Shown in pieces: positions 50,606-59,868 of a stretch of DNA of 64,000 bases. Made by a program: the position numbers and the translations under genes. Position 1 is the stretch's first letter. Every line of letters starts with the position of its first letter. Below the pieces are notes generated by a model. It was not told the DNA's origin. It saw nothing but the letters and a program-made list of their open reading frames with translations, and did not search any database. The stretch spans positions 65,523 to 129,522 of the forward strand of contig NZ_RWKQ01000004.1 in the NCBI RefSeq assembly GCF_003946885.1, written 5' to 3'. The DNA comes from Specibacter cremeus (GTDB lineage Bacteria; Actinomycetota; Actinomycetes; Actinomycetales; Micrococcaceae).

Positions 50606-52903
50606 ATGAGCACCGAAGAACTACTCCACCAGCCACTGACCCGGGTGATCGAACTCGACATCGAGGGCATGACGTGTGCCTCCTGTGTTGGCCGGGTGGA
50701 GCGCAAACTCGGCAAGCTCGACGGCGTCCAGGCCGCGGTCAACCTGCCGCTGGAGTCAGCCCAGGTCACGGTCCCTGAGGGCATCACGGACCAGCAAATC
50801 ATCGACACCGTCAACGCGACCGGGTACACCGCACGGCTGAAGACCGCACCCGCAGCCCGCGACCACAGTGCGGTCCCGGTAGGCGACGGGCTCGGCGAGT
50901 CGGCCACCGATGGCCAGCACGATCACATGACCCATGGCGGCACGGCAGCACAGCTGCGCCCGCGGCTGATCCTGGCGGGCGTCCTCAGCATCCCGGTGTT
51001 CCTGATCTCCATGTTCCCCGCGCTGCAGTTCCCCAACTGGGGCTGGGCGGTCGGCATCCTGGCGTTGCCCGTGGTGACCTGGTCGGCGTGGCCGTTCCAC
51101 CGCGCCGCAGCCGTCAATGCCCGCCACCTCGCCTCCACCATGGACACCCTGGTATCCCTGGGCGTGGCCGCGGCCTACCTGTTCTCCGCCGTCATGCTGG
51201 CGGCCGATCCGGCGATGACGGCGCGCCCGGGGATGGGAGGACACGCGGACCTGTATTTCGAGGTGGCCTCCGTCGTCACGACGTTCCTGCTGCTGGGCCG
51301 TTACCTGGAAGCCAACGCCAAGGCGAAGGCCGGCGACGCCCTCAAGGCCCTCCTCAGCCTCGGGGCGAAGGACGCCACGGTGCTCCGGGACGGCACCGAG
51401 GTCAAGATCCCGGCCGACCAGCTGGTGGCCGGTGACGTGTTCGTGGTCCGGCCGGGGGAGAAGATCGCCACCGACGGTTTCGTGGTCGAGGGCCGCTCCG
51501 CCATCGACGCGTCACTGATCACCGGCGAATCACTGCCGGTGGACGTGGCCGTGGATGACACGGTCACCGGCGCCACGGTCAACACGTCCGGCCGGCTGCT
51601 CGTCAAGGCGACCCGGGTGGGCAGTGAAACGACGCTGGCGCAGATGGGCCGCCTCGTCAGCCAGGCCCAATCCGGCAAGGCACCGATCGCCCGGCTGGCG
51701 GACCGGATCAGCGCCGTGTTCGTCCCCATCGTCCTCGGTCTGGCAGTCCTGACGTTCATCCTGTGGCTCGTCTTCGGCGGCCCGGTGATTGAGCCTGCCG
51801 AAATCCAGGGCGCGTTTACGGCCGCCGTCGCGGTGCTGGTCATCGCCTGCCCCTGCGCGCTCGGGTTGGCAACCCCGGTGGGTCTGCTGACGGGCACCGG
51901 CCGCGGGGCCCAGCTGGGCATCCTCATCAAGGGTCCCCAGGTCCTCGAAGACACCCGCACCGTCGACACCATCCTGCTGGACAAGACCGGGACCATCACC
52001 AGCGGCAAACTCTCCGTCTCCCGCACCGTCGCCCTCGGAAGCCTCGGCGAAACCGAAGTCTTGCGCCTGGCCGGATCCGTCGAGGCGGCCAGCGAGCATC
52101 CTATCGCCCACGCCATCGCCGCCGCGGCAAAGGCGGCTGGAAGCATCGGCACGGTGACCGACTTCGACTCCGCCCCCGGCGGCGGCGTCCGCGGCACCGT
52201 CAATGGACACACAGTGGTGGCCGGCCGGGCCGGCTGGCTGGCCGAGAACGGCATCCACCCCACCGACGCCCAGCACGACGCACTGCGCAATGAGCAGCAG
52301 TCCGGGGCGACGGCCATCTGGGTCGCCGTGGATGGCACCATTCAGGGCATCATCAGCCTTGAAGACACGATCAAGGACGGCTCGGCCCGGGCCATCGCCC
52401 GGTTCAAGTCCCTGGGCCTGCGTCCCATCCTGCTCACCGGCGACAACGCCGCCGTCGCCGCCCAGGTCGCCGCCGCCGTCGGCATCGATCCGGCCGACGT
52501 CTTCGCGGACGTTTTGCCGGAGGGGAAGGTCGACGCCGTCAAGCGGCTACAGCGCGAGGGCGCCACGGTCGCGATGGCCGGCGACGGCGTCAACGACGCC
52601 GCCGCCCTGGCCCAGGCCGATTTGGGCGTCGCCATGGGCTCCGGCACGGACGTGGCCATCGAGGCCGCCGATTTGACGGTGATGGGCAACGACCTGGGCC
52701 AGGTGGCCACGGCCATCGAACTCTCCCGCAAAACCCTGGCCACGATCAAGACGAACCTGTTCTGGGCCTTCTTCTACAACGCCATCGGCATCCCCGTCGC
52801 CGCACTGGGTCTGTTGAACCCGATGATCGCCGGGGCCGCGATGGCCGCCAGCTCGGTGCTGGTCGTCGCGAATTCGCTCCGGTTGCGCCGCTTCGGCCGG
52901 TAG
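50606..52903 (+). CDS. copA: Copper-exporting P1B-type ATPase CopA
   Basis: A 765-residue heavy-metal P-type ATPase. One N-terminal HMA domain has GMTCASC (21-27), followed by a His-containing linker and eight helices. TGES is the phosphatase loop, IACPCALG is the transmembrane CPC metal site, LLDKTGT the phosphorylated Asp, SEHPIAHAI the nucleotide-binding HP, and MAGDGVNDAAAL the hinge. CPC with a CxxC HMA domain points to Cu(I) export from the cytoplasm. ATG 50606 was chosen over a TTG 9 bp upstream. Confidence 0.95.
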   Translation: MSTEELLHQPLTRVIELDIEGMTCASCVGRVERKLGKLDGVQAAVNLPLESAQVTVPEGITDQQIIDTVNATGYTARLKTAPAARDHSAVPVGDGLGESATDGQHDHMTHGGTAAQLRPRLILAGVLSIPVFLISMFPALQFPNWGWAVGILALPVVTWSAWPFHRAAAVNARHLASTMDTLVSLGVAAAYLFSAVMLAADPAMTARPGMGGHADLYFEVASVVTTFLLLGRYLEANAKAKAGDALKALLSLGAKDATVLRDGTEVKIPADQLVAGDVFVVRPGEKIATDGFVVEGRSAIDASLITGESLPVDVAVDDTVTGATVNTSGRLLVKATRVGSETTLAQMGRLVSQAQSGKAPIARLADRISAVFVPIVLGLAVLTFILWLVFGGPVIEPAEIQGAFTAAVAVLVIACPCALGLATPVGLLTGTGRGAQLGILIKGPQVLEDTRTVDTILLDKTGTITSGKLSVSRTVALGSLGETEVLRLAGSVEAASEHPIAHAIAAAAKAAGSIGTVTDFDSAPGGGVRGTVNGHTVVAGRAGWLAENGIHPTDAQHDALRNEQQSGATAIWVAVDGTIQGIISLEDTIKDGSARAIARFKSLGLRPILLTGDNAAVAAQVAAAVGIDPADVFADVLPEGKVDAVKRLQREGATVAMAGDGVNDAAALAQADLGVAMGSGTDVAIEAADLTVMGNDLGQVATAIELSRKTLATIKTNLFWAFFYNAIGIPVAALGLLNPMIAGAAMAASSVLVVANSLRLRRFGR

Positions 52904-52988
52904 TGGCGCCCTCACCCGACGCCGTCGGTCCGGCCGGGCGCCGGGAAAGCGTCGCCGCTGACCCACCGAACCACCCGAGGGAGCCACC

Positions 52989-54164
52989 ATGAACGTTCTC
53001 GAGCAACTGGGTAAGGCCCTGGCAATGGCCGGGGCCATGGGATGGGAAATCCTGTGGCCGCTGATCCTGGGGTTCGCCCTCTCGGGGGTCATCCAGGCTG
53101 TTGTCCGCAAGGAGCAGATCACGGCGTTGATGTCCGATGACTCGCCCCGCTCTCTCGCTGCGGCAACCGGGCTGGGTGCGGCGTCCTCTTCGTGCTCGTA
53201 CGCCGCGGTGGCCCTGGCACGGTCGCTGTTCCGCAAGGGCGCGCATTTCACCGCCGCGATGGCCTTCGAAATAGCCTCCACCAATCTCGTCATCGAATTG
53301 GGCATCATCTTGGCCCTGCTGATGGGCTGGCAGTTCACCCTTGCCGAATTCGTCGGCGGACCCGTGATGATCATCGCCGTCGCGCTCGGCTTCCGGTGGT
53401 GGATGCGCGGACGCATCCTCGACGCTGCCCGCCAGCAAGCCGACAAAGGCCTGGCGGGCTCCATGGAAGGCCACGCGGCCATGGACATGTCCGTCCGTGG
53501 GGAGGGCGGTTTCTGGCAGCGGCTGCTGTCCCGGAACGGCCTGACAGCCGTTGCCCAGTACTTCGTGATGGACTGGGCCTCCGTTTGGAAGGACATCGTC
53601 GGGGGACTCCTGATCGCCGGCGCGTTCGCGGCCTGGGTGCCTCAGTCCTGGTTGCAGGCCCTGTTCTTCACCGGCAACCCGGTCGCCTCCACCGTCTGGG
53701 GTCCCATCATCGGGCCCGTCCTGGCCATGGTCAGCTTCGTCTGTTCGGTTGGGAACGTGCCCTTGGCGGCCGTGCTGTGGAACGGCGGAATCAGCTTCGG
53801 CGGCGTGGTCAGCTTCCTCTTCGCCGACCTGATCATCATCCCGATCATCCTGATCTACCGGAAATACTATGGTCTCAAGGCCGCCCTGAGGATCGTCGGC
53901 ATTTTCTATCTCGCGATGGTCGCCGCCGGCTACGTGGTTGATGTGGTTTTCACTCCGCTCGGACTGGTCCCGGCAGAACGTAACGCCACGGTCCTTCAGT
54001 CCTCCATCACCTGGAACTACACCACCTGGCTCAACATCGCCTTCCTCGTCCTGGGCGCCTTTCTCCTCACCCGCTTCATCCGTACCGGCGGGGCGGCGAT
54101 GCTGAAAATGATGGGCGGCGGCCCGGCCGCCATCGACGGACCGGGGCACGGCGGCCACGGGTAA
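52989..54164 (+). CDS. Permease (DUF318/ArsP-like)
   Basis: A 391-residue membrane protein with about nine helices. The AASSSCSYAAVALARSLFRKGA block and its second-half echo VSFVCSVGNVPLAAVLW are typical of the permease family PF03773, whose characterised relatives export organoarsenicals or other thiol-reactive metals. The C-terminus is His/Gly-rich (GPGHGGHG), a possible metal-binding tail. It is 85 bp behind copA in the same direction; a role in copper or another metal is inferred only from context. Confidence 0.8.
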   Translation: MNVLEQLGKALAMAGAMGWEILWPLILGFALSGVIQAVVRKEQITALMSDDSPRSLAAATGLGAASSSCSYAAVALARSLFRKGAHFTAAMAFEIASTNLVIELGIILALLMGWQFTLAEFVGGPVMIIAVALGFRWWMRGRILDAARQQADKGLAGSMEGHAAMDMSVRGEGGFWQRLLSRNGLTAVAQYFVMDWASVWKDIVGGLLIAGAFAAWVPQSWLQALFFTGNPVASTVWGPIIGPVLAMVSFVCSVGNVPLAAVLWNGGISFGGVVSFLFADLIIIPIILIYRKYYGLKAALRIVGIFYLAMVAAGYVVDVVFTPLGLVPAERNATVLQSSITWNYTTWLNIAFLVLGAFLLTRFIRTGGAAMLKMMGGGPAAIDGPGHGGHG

Positions 54165-54253
54165 GATACGTTGTGTTCCTGCCCCGCCCGTCGTGTGAAC
54201 ATGTGGGGGCACCCGTGAGTGGTTCACTCAAGGCCGCGCTCGGCCGGAGCCGG

Positions 54254-54796
54254 TTATCCATTGACGCCGCCGGAGCACGCGGCCCCGGGTTCGGGGGTTT
54301 GTGGCCCTTGGACGTAGGCCTTGATGAAGACGGGCAGCCGTGAGTCCCGGCGTTGGGAATCTCCAGCTGCGTGCCCCACGCCGTCGCTGTCACCGGCGCC
54401 AACTGGTCCGGGTTGGGACTGAGCAGGACATAGGGCTTGCCCGTGGCCAGACCCGTCAACCTGCCCAGGTCCGCCGGGGAGAGATCCGGCTTGTGGCTGA
54501 TCCACACGGCCCCGTGTTCGAGGGAATGCACGGCCCGCTCCTCATTAACGGGGTTGGTGTAGATGCCGCAGTTGGTCCAGGTCGGGGAGTGGTCGCCGCC
54601 GACGCCGGGCTACTGCGGGTAGGCCACCGGGGTTTGGACGTGGTTGCGGGTGAGGTTCGGGTAGGTCTTGACCCCGGCGATGGGCTTCTTGGCCGCCTCG
54701 TCCGTCACGTTACGTGCTTGGATTGACCCGGTGCTGGGCATAGACGGCATCGATGCCGGCCTGGCGTTCCGCTCGGCGGTCTTTCGTGTTGCTCAT
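54254..54796 (-). pseudogene. DUF3105-domain protein, disrupted
   Basis: The remains read MSNTKDRRAERQAGIDAVYA at the start (ATG 54796), a stop soon after (NPST then TAA), then in another frame KKPIAGVKTYPNLTRNHVQT followed by a TAG. In that same frame VGGDHSPTWTNCGIY and VHSLEHGAVWISHKPDLS come next, and in a third frame SRLPVFIKAYVQGPQTPEPG, CSGGVNG. These are the hallmarks of DUF3105. The transmembrane segment that should sit between the first two parts is missing. Its start overlaps the lgt stop by 4 bp. Confidence 0.7.
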
Positions 54797-55503
54797 TCGG
54801 CGCTTCCTTTCATGGACGATGCTGGCGGTTGGGCGTCGTTCGGCCCCGGCCGTACGTGGGACCGATCCCGGGACCGCAGGGCCAGGAACGCGGCGGCACC
54901 GGCGAGCAGCAGCAGTCCCGAGACCCAGGTGTTCACCCGCAACCCCAGGATGGTGTTGGCATAGTCGGAGCGCAGCAGTTCGAACACGAACCGGCCCGCC
55001 GTGTACAGGACGGCATAGAGGGCGAAGACGGACCCGGCGCCGAGCCGGTATTTGCGGTCAAAGAGCAGCAGGAGCGCGGCGGCGGCCAGGCACCACAGGG
55101 ATTCGTACAAGAACGTCGGCTGGAAGTAGCCCAGGACGACCGGGGCGCCGGCACTGTCGGTGAGGGCGTGGCCGGTGGCGAAGTCCATCTGGTGGATCTG
55201 CAACTTCCACGGCACCGTGGTCGGGTCACCATAGAGTTCGTTGTTGAACCAGTTCCCCCAACGGCCCAACCCCTGGGCTATCAGCAACCCGGGAGCCGCC
55301 GCGTCGATCAGGGTCGCGAACGGGACGTGGTGGCGGCGGCAGCCAATGTAGGCGCCCACCAGGCCCAGGGCGATGGCACCCCAAATGCCGAGCCCACCGT
55401 CCCAGATTTTCAGGGCGTAGAACCGGATGGTCAGCGGCCCGAGTTGGAAGGCGCTGATGGTGGGTGAAGGGATGAGAAAAGGGGTCAGTGTGGCTGGATT
55501 CAT
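54793..55503 (-). CDS. lgt: Prolipoprotein diacylglyceryl transferase with internal deletion
   Basis: A 236-residue Lgt-like membrane protein; typical actinobacterial Lgt has about 290-330. The N-terminus LGPLTIRFYALK and everything from IWDGGLGIWGA on are well preserved, including GRWGNWFNNELYG (essential Arg and Asn), FLYESLW and RFVFELLRSDY. Between FYAL and IWDGG about 65-70 residues are absent, in frame, covering helix 2-3 and the segment with the conserved GGRLYHV motif. The enzyme may thus be inactive. An accessory lgt beside Cu lipoprotein genes fits a role in lipidating those proteins. Start ATG 55503. Confidence 0.85.
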   Translation of the reverse strand: MNPATLTPFLIPSPTISAFQLGPLTIRFYALKIWDGGLGIWGAIALGLVGAYIGCRRHHVPFATLIDAAAPGLLIAQGLGRWGNWFNNELYGDPTTVPWKLQIHQMDFATGHALTDSAGAPVVLGYFQPTFLYESLWCLAAAALLLLFDRKYRLGAGSVFALYAVLYTAGRFVFELLRSDYANTILGLRVNTWVSGLLLLAGAAAFLALRSRDRSHVRPGPNDAQPPASSMKGSAE

Positions 55504-55515
55504 GGTGGTCGGCCC

Positions 55516-57027
55516 TTATGTGAGGTAGGAGAAGACGCCCATCATGCCGCGTTCGGCATGGTAAGCGTTGTGGCAGTGGAAGAGCCACTGGCCCGGATTG
55601 TCGGCATCGAACTGGACCGTGACGATCTGCTTGGGCCGGACAATGACGGTGTCCTTGCGCGCCCCGGTGGCCCCGACCTGGAAGGTGTGGCCGTGGATGT
55701 GCATCGGATGCCACATCATGGTGTCGTTGACGAACTTCACCTCCACCCGCTCACCGACCTTAATGTCGACGGCGTTCTCGAACGGTTTGGCCATGTCGAA
55801 GCGGTGGCCGTTGATCCCCCAGTCGTAGTTCGCCATCCCACCGGTCAGGCGCAGCTCGTGGACCCGGTCCGGTGTCTTGGCCGCCAGGGTCACGGACGGG
55901 TCGGCGGTGAGCTGGCCGCCGTCGACCACCTTGCCCGCCAAAGTCTTCGGGAGACTGGCCATCAACGGCGCGGTTCCGGTGCCGGTGGAGACCAGCCCGT
56001 AGGTCATCTGTGCCTTGCCCTCGGCCAGGGCGACGACGGGAGTGTAGCCGTCCCGGACGGTCAGGAGCGCGTCGATGCGTTCGCCCATGCTCAGCACGAC
56101 GGCGTCCACCTCGGTGTGCTGGATGGGGAAGCCATCGGTGTGGGTCAGGGTGAGTTGCTGATTCGGGACACCGAGCCGGTAGGCGGTGTCGCCGGCGGCA
56201 TTGATGATCCGCAGCCGGATCCGTTCACCGGGCTTGGCCGTGATGATCTCCGGGTTCCCCGAGTCCCGGCCGTTGAAGAGGTGCATTGGGTAGGCGACGT
56301 CTCCGGCGTCCCCGCCCAGGAAGTCGCTGCTGGCGCCCATGAGCATGTGTCCCATGACCATCCCGCCGCCGCCACCGCCGTGATTCATGCCGCCCATGCC
56401 CTTGGAGAGCTCCTTCAGGACCTCATCCGGGGCGCCGGTGAGACCGTCGAGCCAGTCGTCCAGGACGATGATCCACTCCTTGTCGTACTTCAAGGGTTCC
56501 CGGGGGTCGTCGATGATCAGGGCCCCGTAGAGGGCGCGTTCGCGCTGCATCTCCACGTGCGAGTGGTACCAATACGTGCCCGGGTGGGGCAGCTTGAAGC
56601 TGTAGGGGTAGTCCTTGCCGGCCCCGATCGCCTCCTGGGTGAGGCCCGGGACGCCGTCGGCGTTGTTGCGCAGGGCCAGGCCGTGCCAGTGGATGCTGGT
56701 GGATTCGGGGAGCTTGTTGGCGACGGTGACGTTGAGCTGGTCGCCGACCGTGCCGCGCAGGGTGGGGGCGACGAGGGATCCGTTGTACCCCCAGGTGCTG
56801 ATGTTTTTGCCCGCCATGGTGGTGGAGAAGGGTTCCGGGGTGAGGGTTTTGGTGACAGTCTTGCCCGTGGCGTCCCGCCGGGTTTCATAGTCGGCGATGA
56901 GCGGATCGGTCGGCAGGATGCGCTGTTTGGTGACGGTCGGTGCGGGGGTGCAGGCGGCCAGGGCAGCCGCGGCTGTGGTTGCAACGGAGAGCCCCAGCAA
57001 GGAGCGTCGGTTCAGTTGGTAGCTCAT
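55516..57027 (-). CDS. Multicopper oxidase family protein
   Basis: A 503-residue three-cupredoxin oxidase. The N-terminus has a twin-arginine signal (NRRSLLGLS) with a possible lipobox (LAAC), so it is exported folded and perhaps lipid-anchored. Copper ligands are visible: HWHGLAL and YWYHSHVE (domain 1), [10 protein letters not shown] and [15 protein letters not shown] (type 1 Cys-His with axial Met). A Met/His/Gly-rich insert ([20 protein letters not shown], at about residues 211-230) resembles the methionine-rich regions of cuprous oxidases such as CueO. It probably oxidises Cu(I) outside the membrane. It follows ccdA by 27 bp. Confidence 0.93.
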   Translation of the reverse strand: MSYQLNRRSLLGLSVATTAAAALAACTPAPTVTKQRILPTDPLIADYETRRDATGKTVTKTLTPEPFSTTMAGKNISTWGYNGSLVAPTLRGTVGDQLNVTVANKLPESTSIHWHGLALRNNADGVPGLTQEAIGAGKDYPYSFKLPHPGTYWYHSHVEMQRERALYGALIIDDPREPLKYDKEWIIVLDDWLDGLTGAPDEVLKELSKGMGGMNHGGGGGGMVMGHMLMGASSDFLGGDAGDVAYPMHLFNGRDSGNPEIITAKPGERIRLRIINAAGDTAYRLGVPNQQLTLTHTDGFPIQHTEVDAVVLSMGERIDALLTVRDGYTPVVALAEGKAQMTYGLVSTGTGTAPLMASLPKTLAGKVVDGGQLTADPSVTLAAKTPDRVHELRLTGGMANYDWGINGHRFDMAKPFENAVDIKVGERVEVKFVNDTMMWHPMHIHGHTFQVGATGARKDTVIVRPKQIVTVQFDADNPGQWLFHCHNAYHAERGMMGVFSYLT

Positions 57028-57054
57028 GAGTGAATCCTTCGTAAAGAGGTGCGA

Positions 57055-57609
57055 TTAGACGATGGTGAGGAAAGAGCCGGAGAGGTTTTGCCGCTGGTAG
57101 ATCCACTGCATCCACACACCGCTGACCATCAGGACCCCGAGGAGGATCAGCATGCCGGCCCCGGCAAGGTTGACGACGCGGATGTGCCGGCGGATGAAGC
57201 CCAGAATCTGGGAAACCCAGCCCAGTCCCAGGGCGACCAGGAGGAAGGGGATGCCGAGCCCCAGACAGTAGATGAAGGCCGGCAGGGCCCCGCGCCAGGC
57301 GCTGCCGGAGGTGACGCTCAGGGCGAGGACGGCGCTGAGCGTGGGGCCCATGATGCCGAACGCCGCGCCGTAAAGGGTGAACACGGCCCCGAAGCCCAGC
57401 ACAAACAACCCGACTCCGGCCAGGACGCGGCGGTGATTCCTTGGCTGGTTTGGGTCCGTCAGTCCGGAGACGTACCCGAGGTAACCCGGGACGAGCGGGA
57501 GAATGCACGGCGAGAGGAACGAGACGATGCCGGCGATCAGGGCCAGCGGCATGGTGATGAGCAGGGCGCCGGAGGTGACCGTCGTGGCGAAAAACTCTCC
57601 AAGGCTCAT
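57055..57609 (-). CDS. CcdA/DsbD-like membrane protein with internal deletion
   Basis: A 184-residue protein of the cytochrome c biogenesis CcdA family, which moves reducing power across the membrane. The N-terminal helix with FLSPCILPLVPGYLGYVSGL keeps the first active Cys. The second half normally opens with a WTPCIGP motif; here LYGAAFGIMGPTLSAVLALS joins the first half directly to the remainder of that motif, so the second active Cys and about 60 residues are lost in frame. Thiol transfer should be impossible without it. Start ATG 57609. The operon is sortilin-like protein-ccdA-multicopper oxidase-lgt. Confidence 0.82.
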   Translation of the reverse strand: MSLGEFFATTVTSGALLITMPLALIAGIVSFLSPCILPLVPGYLGYVSGLTDPNQPRNHRRVLAGVGLFVLGFGAVFTLYGAAFGIMGPTLSAVLALSVTSGSAWRGALPAFIYCLGLGIPFLLVALGLGWVSQILGFIRRHIRVVNLAGAGMLILLGVLMVSGVWMQWIYQRQNLSGSFLTIV

Positions 57610-57613
57610 CGGA

Positions 57614-58492
57614 CTATGGCACGGCCGGGCGGAAGGTCGCCCCGCCGTCGGTGGAGACCTGGACACCGGTGGTGGTGGCGGCCCAGAGCCATGGCTTGCC
57701 TGCGCTGCCTTCCATCGCGGTGATGGCTTCAACCTGACCGCTGATGCGACCAGAAGCAGTCCACGTCAGGCCCGCGTCGATGGAGACAAACACTTGGCCA
57801 TCTGGGGCGACTCCCACCGCTTCCGTCGGGGCATTATCCACGACCGCCGCGAACGCGGCGAATTGGATGAGCGGGGCGTTCGGGACCGCTTGCCATGTTT
57901 TGCCACTGTCGGTGGAGCGCTGCAGGCCGTCTTGGGCGGTGGCCAGGACGACCGTGCTGGCCGGGCTGCCAGCCAGCACGGCCGGGGCGAACGTGACAGT
58001 GGAGGTTTCCCAGGTCGACCCGTCCGTGCTGGTGCGAACCCGCCCGTCGAAGGCGACCAACCCGTTGCCGCTGACGGTGAGGGCGTGGAAGTCCGATAGG
58101 CTCTGTCGGGAGACTGGTTCCCACGTTTTGCCGGCGTCCTTGGATCGGATCAGTCCGACAGGGTTGGGCAGCGTCGACCCCGGGCCGGGGTGGCCGGACG
58201 CATAGAAGACGTTGGGCTCGGCCGTGGCGGTGAAGCCCATCAGGTCAATGGTGTCGCTGATCTTGACGGCGTCCTTCCGGGTGGCGTCGTAGAGGCCGTC
58301 GTGGGTGGCCAGCAGGATTTTCGTGGTGACAGGGTCCACGGTGATGCCGTGGACATGCCCAAGGGCCGCAGCGGCGGAGGCGGGGTCAACGGCTGGCGGT
58401 GCAGCCGAGCACCCGGCCAGGAGCAGCGGGAGAGCCAGGATGGCAGCGACGGCGGATCGGCGGGCACGGTAAAGGGGGATACGGGATTGCAC
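57614..58492 (-). CDS. Lipoprotein with BNR/sortilin-like propeller (F510_1955-type)
   Basis: A 292-residue lipoprotein: signal peptide with lipobox LLLAGC, then repeated propeller strands with Asp-box-like turns (LIRSKDAGKTWEP, LQRSTDSGKTWQAV, VSIDAGLTWTAS, STDGGATFRP) beginning after LGHVHGITVDP. This is the F510_1955 glycosylhydrolase-like family, often found beside DUF305 and multicopper oxidase genes in copper islands; no enzyme activity is proven. GTG 58492 is chosen because the signal peptide follows directly; the frame runs further upstream through the palindrome. Confidence 0.8.
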   Translation of the reverse strand: MQSRIPLYRARRSAVAAILALPLLLAGCSAAPPAVDPASAAAALGHVHGITVDPVTTKILLATHDGLYDATRKDAVKISDTIDLMGFTATAEPNVFYASGHPGPGSTLPNPVGLIRSKDAGKTWEPVSRQSLSDFHALTVSGNGLVAFDGRVRTSTDGSTWETSTVTFAPAVLAGSPASTVVLATAQDGLQRSTDSGKTWQAVPNAPLIQFAAFAAVVDNAPTEAVGVAPDGQVFVSIDAGLTWTASGRISGQVEAITAMEGSAGKPWLWAATTTGVQVSTDGGATFRPAVP

Positions 58493-58527
58493 AGGGGACT
58501 CCAGGTAACAGGGGAAGGGAAGGATGG

Positions 58528-58565
58528 GCGGTGGTGGATCCAAAGATCTTTGGATCCACCACCGC
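58528..58565. repeat. Perfect 38-bp palindrome
   Basis: GCGGTGGTGGATCCAAAGA (58528-58546) is followed without any gap by its exact reverse complement (58547-58565). It lies between the DUF305 stop and the start of the sortilin-like gene. As RNA it would form a hairpin of about 17 bp, a possible terminator or processing site, but without a U run. Confidence 0.8.
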
Positions 58566-58585
58566 AAAAGGACTGGGCCAGGCCG

Positions 58586-59182
58586 CTACAGCGTGGCGAG
58601 CAGGTCCTTCATGTCCTTGATCTCGGCTTCCTGGGAGGCCACGATGCTCTTGGCCAGGGCGACGGCGTCGGCGTTTTTGCCGCCGATGACCTCGGACTGG
58701 GCCATCTCCACGGCGCCTTCGTGATGGGCGATCATCTGGGAGAGGAAGAGCTTGCTCGCCTCGGTTCCCTGCGCGGCCCTGAGCTTGTCCATGTCGGCGC
58801 CGGTCATCATGCCGTTCATGCCGTGGTTGCCGGCCATGGCGGTTGGCTCGGCCCAGCCGGTGAGCCAGCCGGTCATCTTCGCGATTTCCGGGCCCTGGGC
58901 GGCCTTGATGTCCTTGGCAAGCGCCGTGATCTTGGGATCGAGGCCGCTCTTGGCCAGCATGATGTCGCTCATCTGCACCGCCTGGGTGTGGTGGGGAATC
59001 ATCATTTGCGCGAACATCGTGTCGGCCGAATTGTGCTCCCCGCCGGTGACGGGTGCCTGGGGGCTGGAGATGGTTGAGCCGCCGTGGTTCATGCCCGGCA
59101 TGGAGCCGGTGCCGGTGGAGCACCCCGCCAGGGCGATGAGGGCGGCGAGGGCGGTGGCGGAAAGGGGCAGAATTTTCTTCAA
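58586..59182 (-). CDS. DUF305 domain-containing lipoprotein
   Basis: A 198-residue lipoprotein: lipobox ALAGC after the signal peptide, then a ferritin-like four-helix DUF305 domain. Its two halves each carry a metal-ligand signature: FAQMMIPHHTQAVQMS and LSQMIAHHEGAVEMAQ. A Met/His-rich linker (SMPGMNHGG; TAMAGNHGMNGMMTGADMD) fits Cu binding. DUF305 proteins are regular members of copper-resistance islands and are thought to hold copper outside the cell. Confidence 0.9.
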   Translation of the reverse strand: MKKILPLSATALAALIALAGCSTGTGSMPGMNHGGSTISSPQAPVTGGEHNSADTMFAQMMIPHHTQAVQMSDIMLAKSGLDPKITALAKDIKAAQGPEIAKMTGWLTGWAEPTAMAGNHGMNGMMTGADMDKLRAAQGTEASKLFLSQMIAHHEGAVEMAQSEVIGGKNADAVALAKSIVASQEAEIKDMKDLLATL

Positions 59183-59283
59183 GGGTACGGTCCTTCACTA
59201 ATGCGTCTTGATGTATAGCCGGCACTCCCTGATTGGGGGTGCGTCGATGGGGCCTGCCGGGATGCGGCAGGCGGGTCATCGGT

Positions 59284-59781
59284 TTATGTTCGGCTGATCG
59301 AGAGCTGATTCAGTGAGGGAGCGTCGGGAACGCGGTCCAGAGATTTGGGCCCGGACGCACTGGTCAATGGTGTGTCGGTCGACGCGAGCCCCAGGACGTC
59401 GGGGATGGGGATGGTCAGGGCGGCGGAACCGGGCACGGGGACGCAGGTTCCGTGCATGGCCATGGAGGCCCCGCACCCGGACGGGGCACAGCCGCACACC
59501 GTGGGACCTCCCGTTCGATCCGGCGTGGCCGGACCCGCGGTCGCGCTGTCGGGTGAGACGGCGTGCGCGGCGACGGTATGGCCGGCGACCGGCGTGGACT
59601 CAACGAGGCTGCCCGTCGTCGACACCACGCCGCTCATGGCCGTGGGAGCCATGGGGGCCGCCTGGGCGCCGCCCAGCACGTGCATGCCCAGGATGCCCCC
59701 GATGATGCCAAGGACGACGGCGGCCAGCACGCCCCAGCGCACGATGGGTAGCGCACGTGGCACGATGTGGCGTGGGAGCAT
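59284..59781 (-). CDS. Hypothetical secreted/membrane protein (DUF6153-like)
   Basis: A 165-residue protein with one N-terminal membrane helix (about 12-38, VRWGVLAAVVLGIIGGILGM HVLGG), then a Thr/Ala/Pro-rich part and a Cys-rich patch (CGCAPSGCG, HGTC). The layout resembles DUF6153 proteins of actinobacteria that accompany DUF305 genes. Function unknown; the Cys, His and Met residues next to the membrane would suit metal binding. It lies 87 bp after copB in the same direction. Confidence 0.65.
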   Translation of the reverse strand: MLPRHIVPRALPIVRWGVLAAVVLGIIGGILGMHVLGGAQAAPMAPTAMSGVVSTTGSLVESTPVAGHTVAAHAVSPDSATAGPATPDRTGGPTVCGCAPSGCGASMAMHGTCVPVPGSAALTIPIPDVLGLASTDTPLTSASGPKSLDRVPDAPSLNQLSISRT

Positions 59782-59868
59782 GCGCTGGTCCTTTCTGCGG
59801 GTGGGACGGGATTGCCGGGTCGTTGTGTAGTCTACGGGTCAAAACTTGGTGCCCTCGCTCAGACCCGG

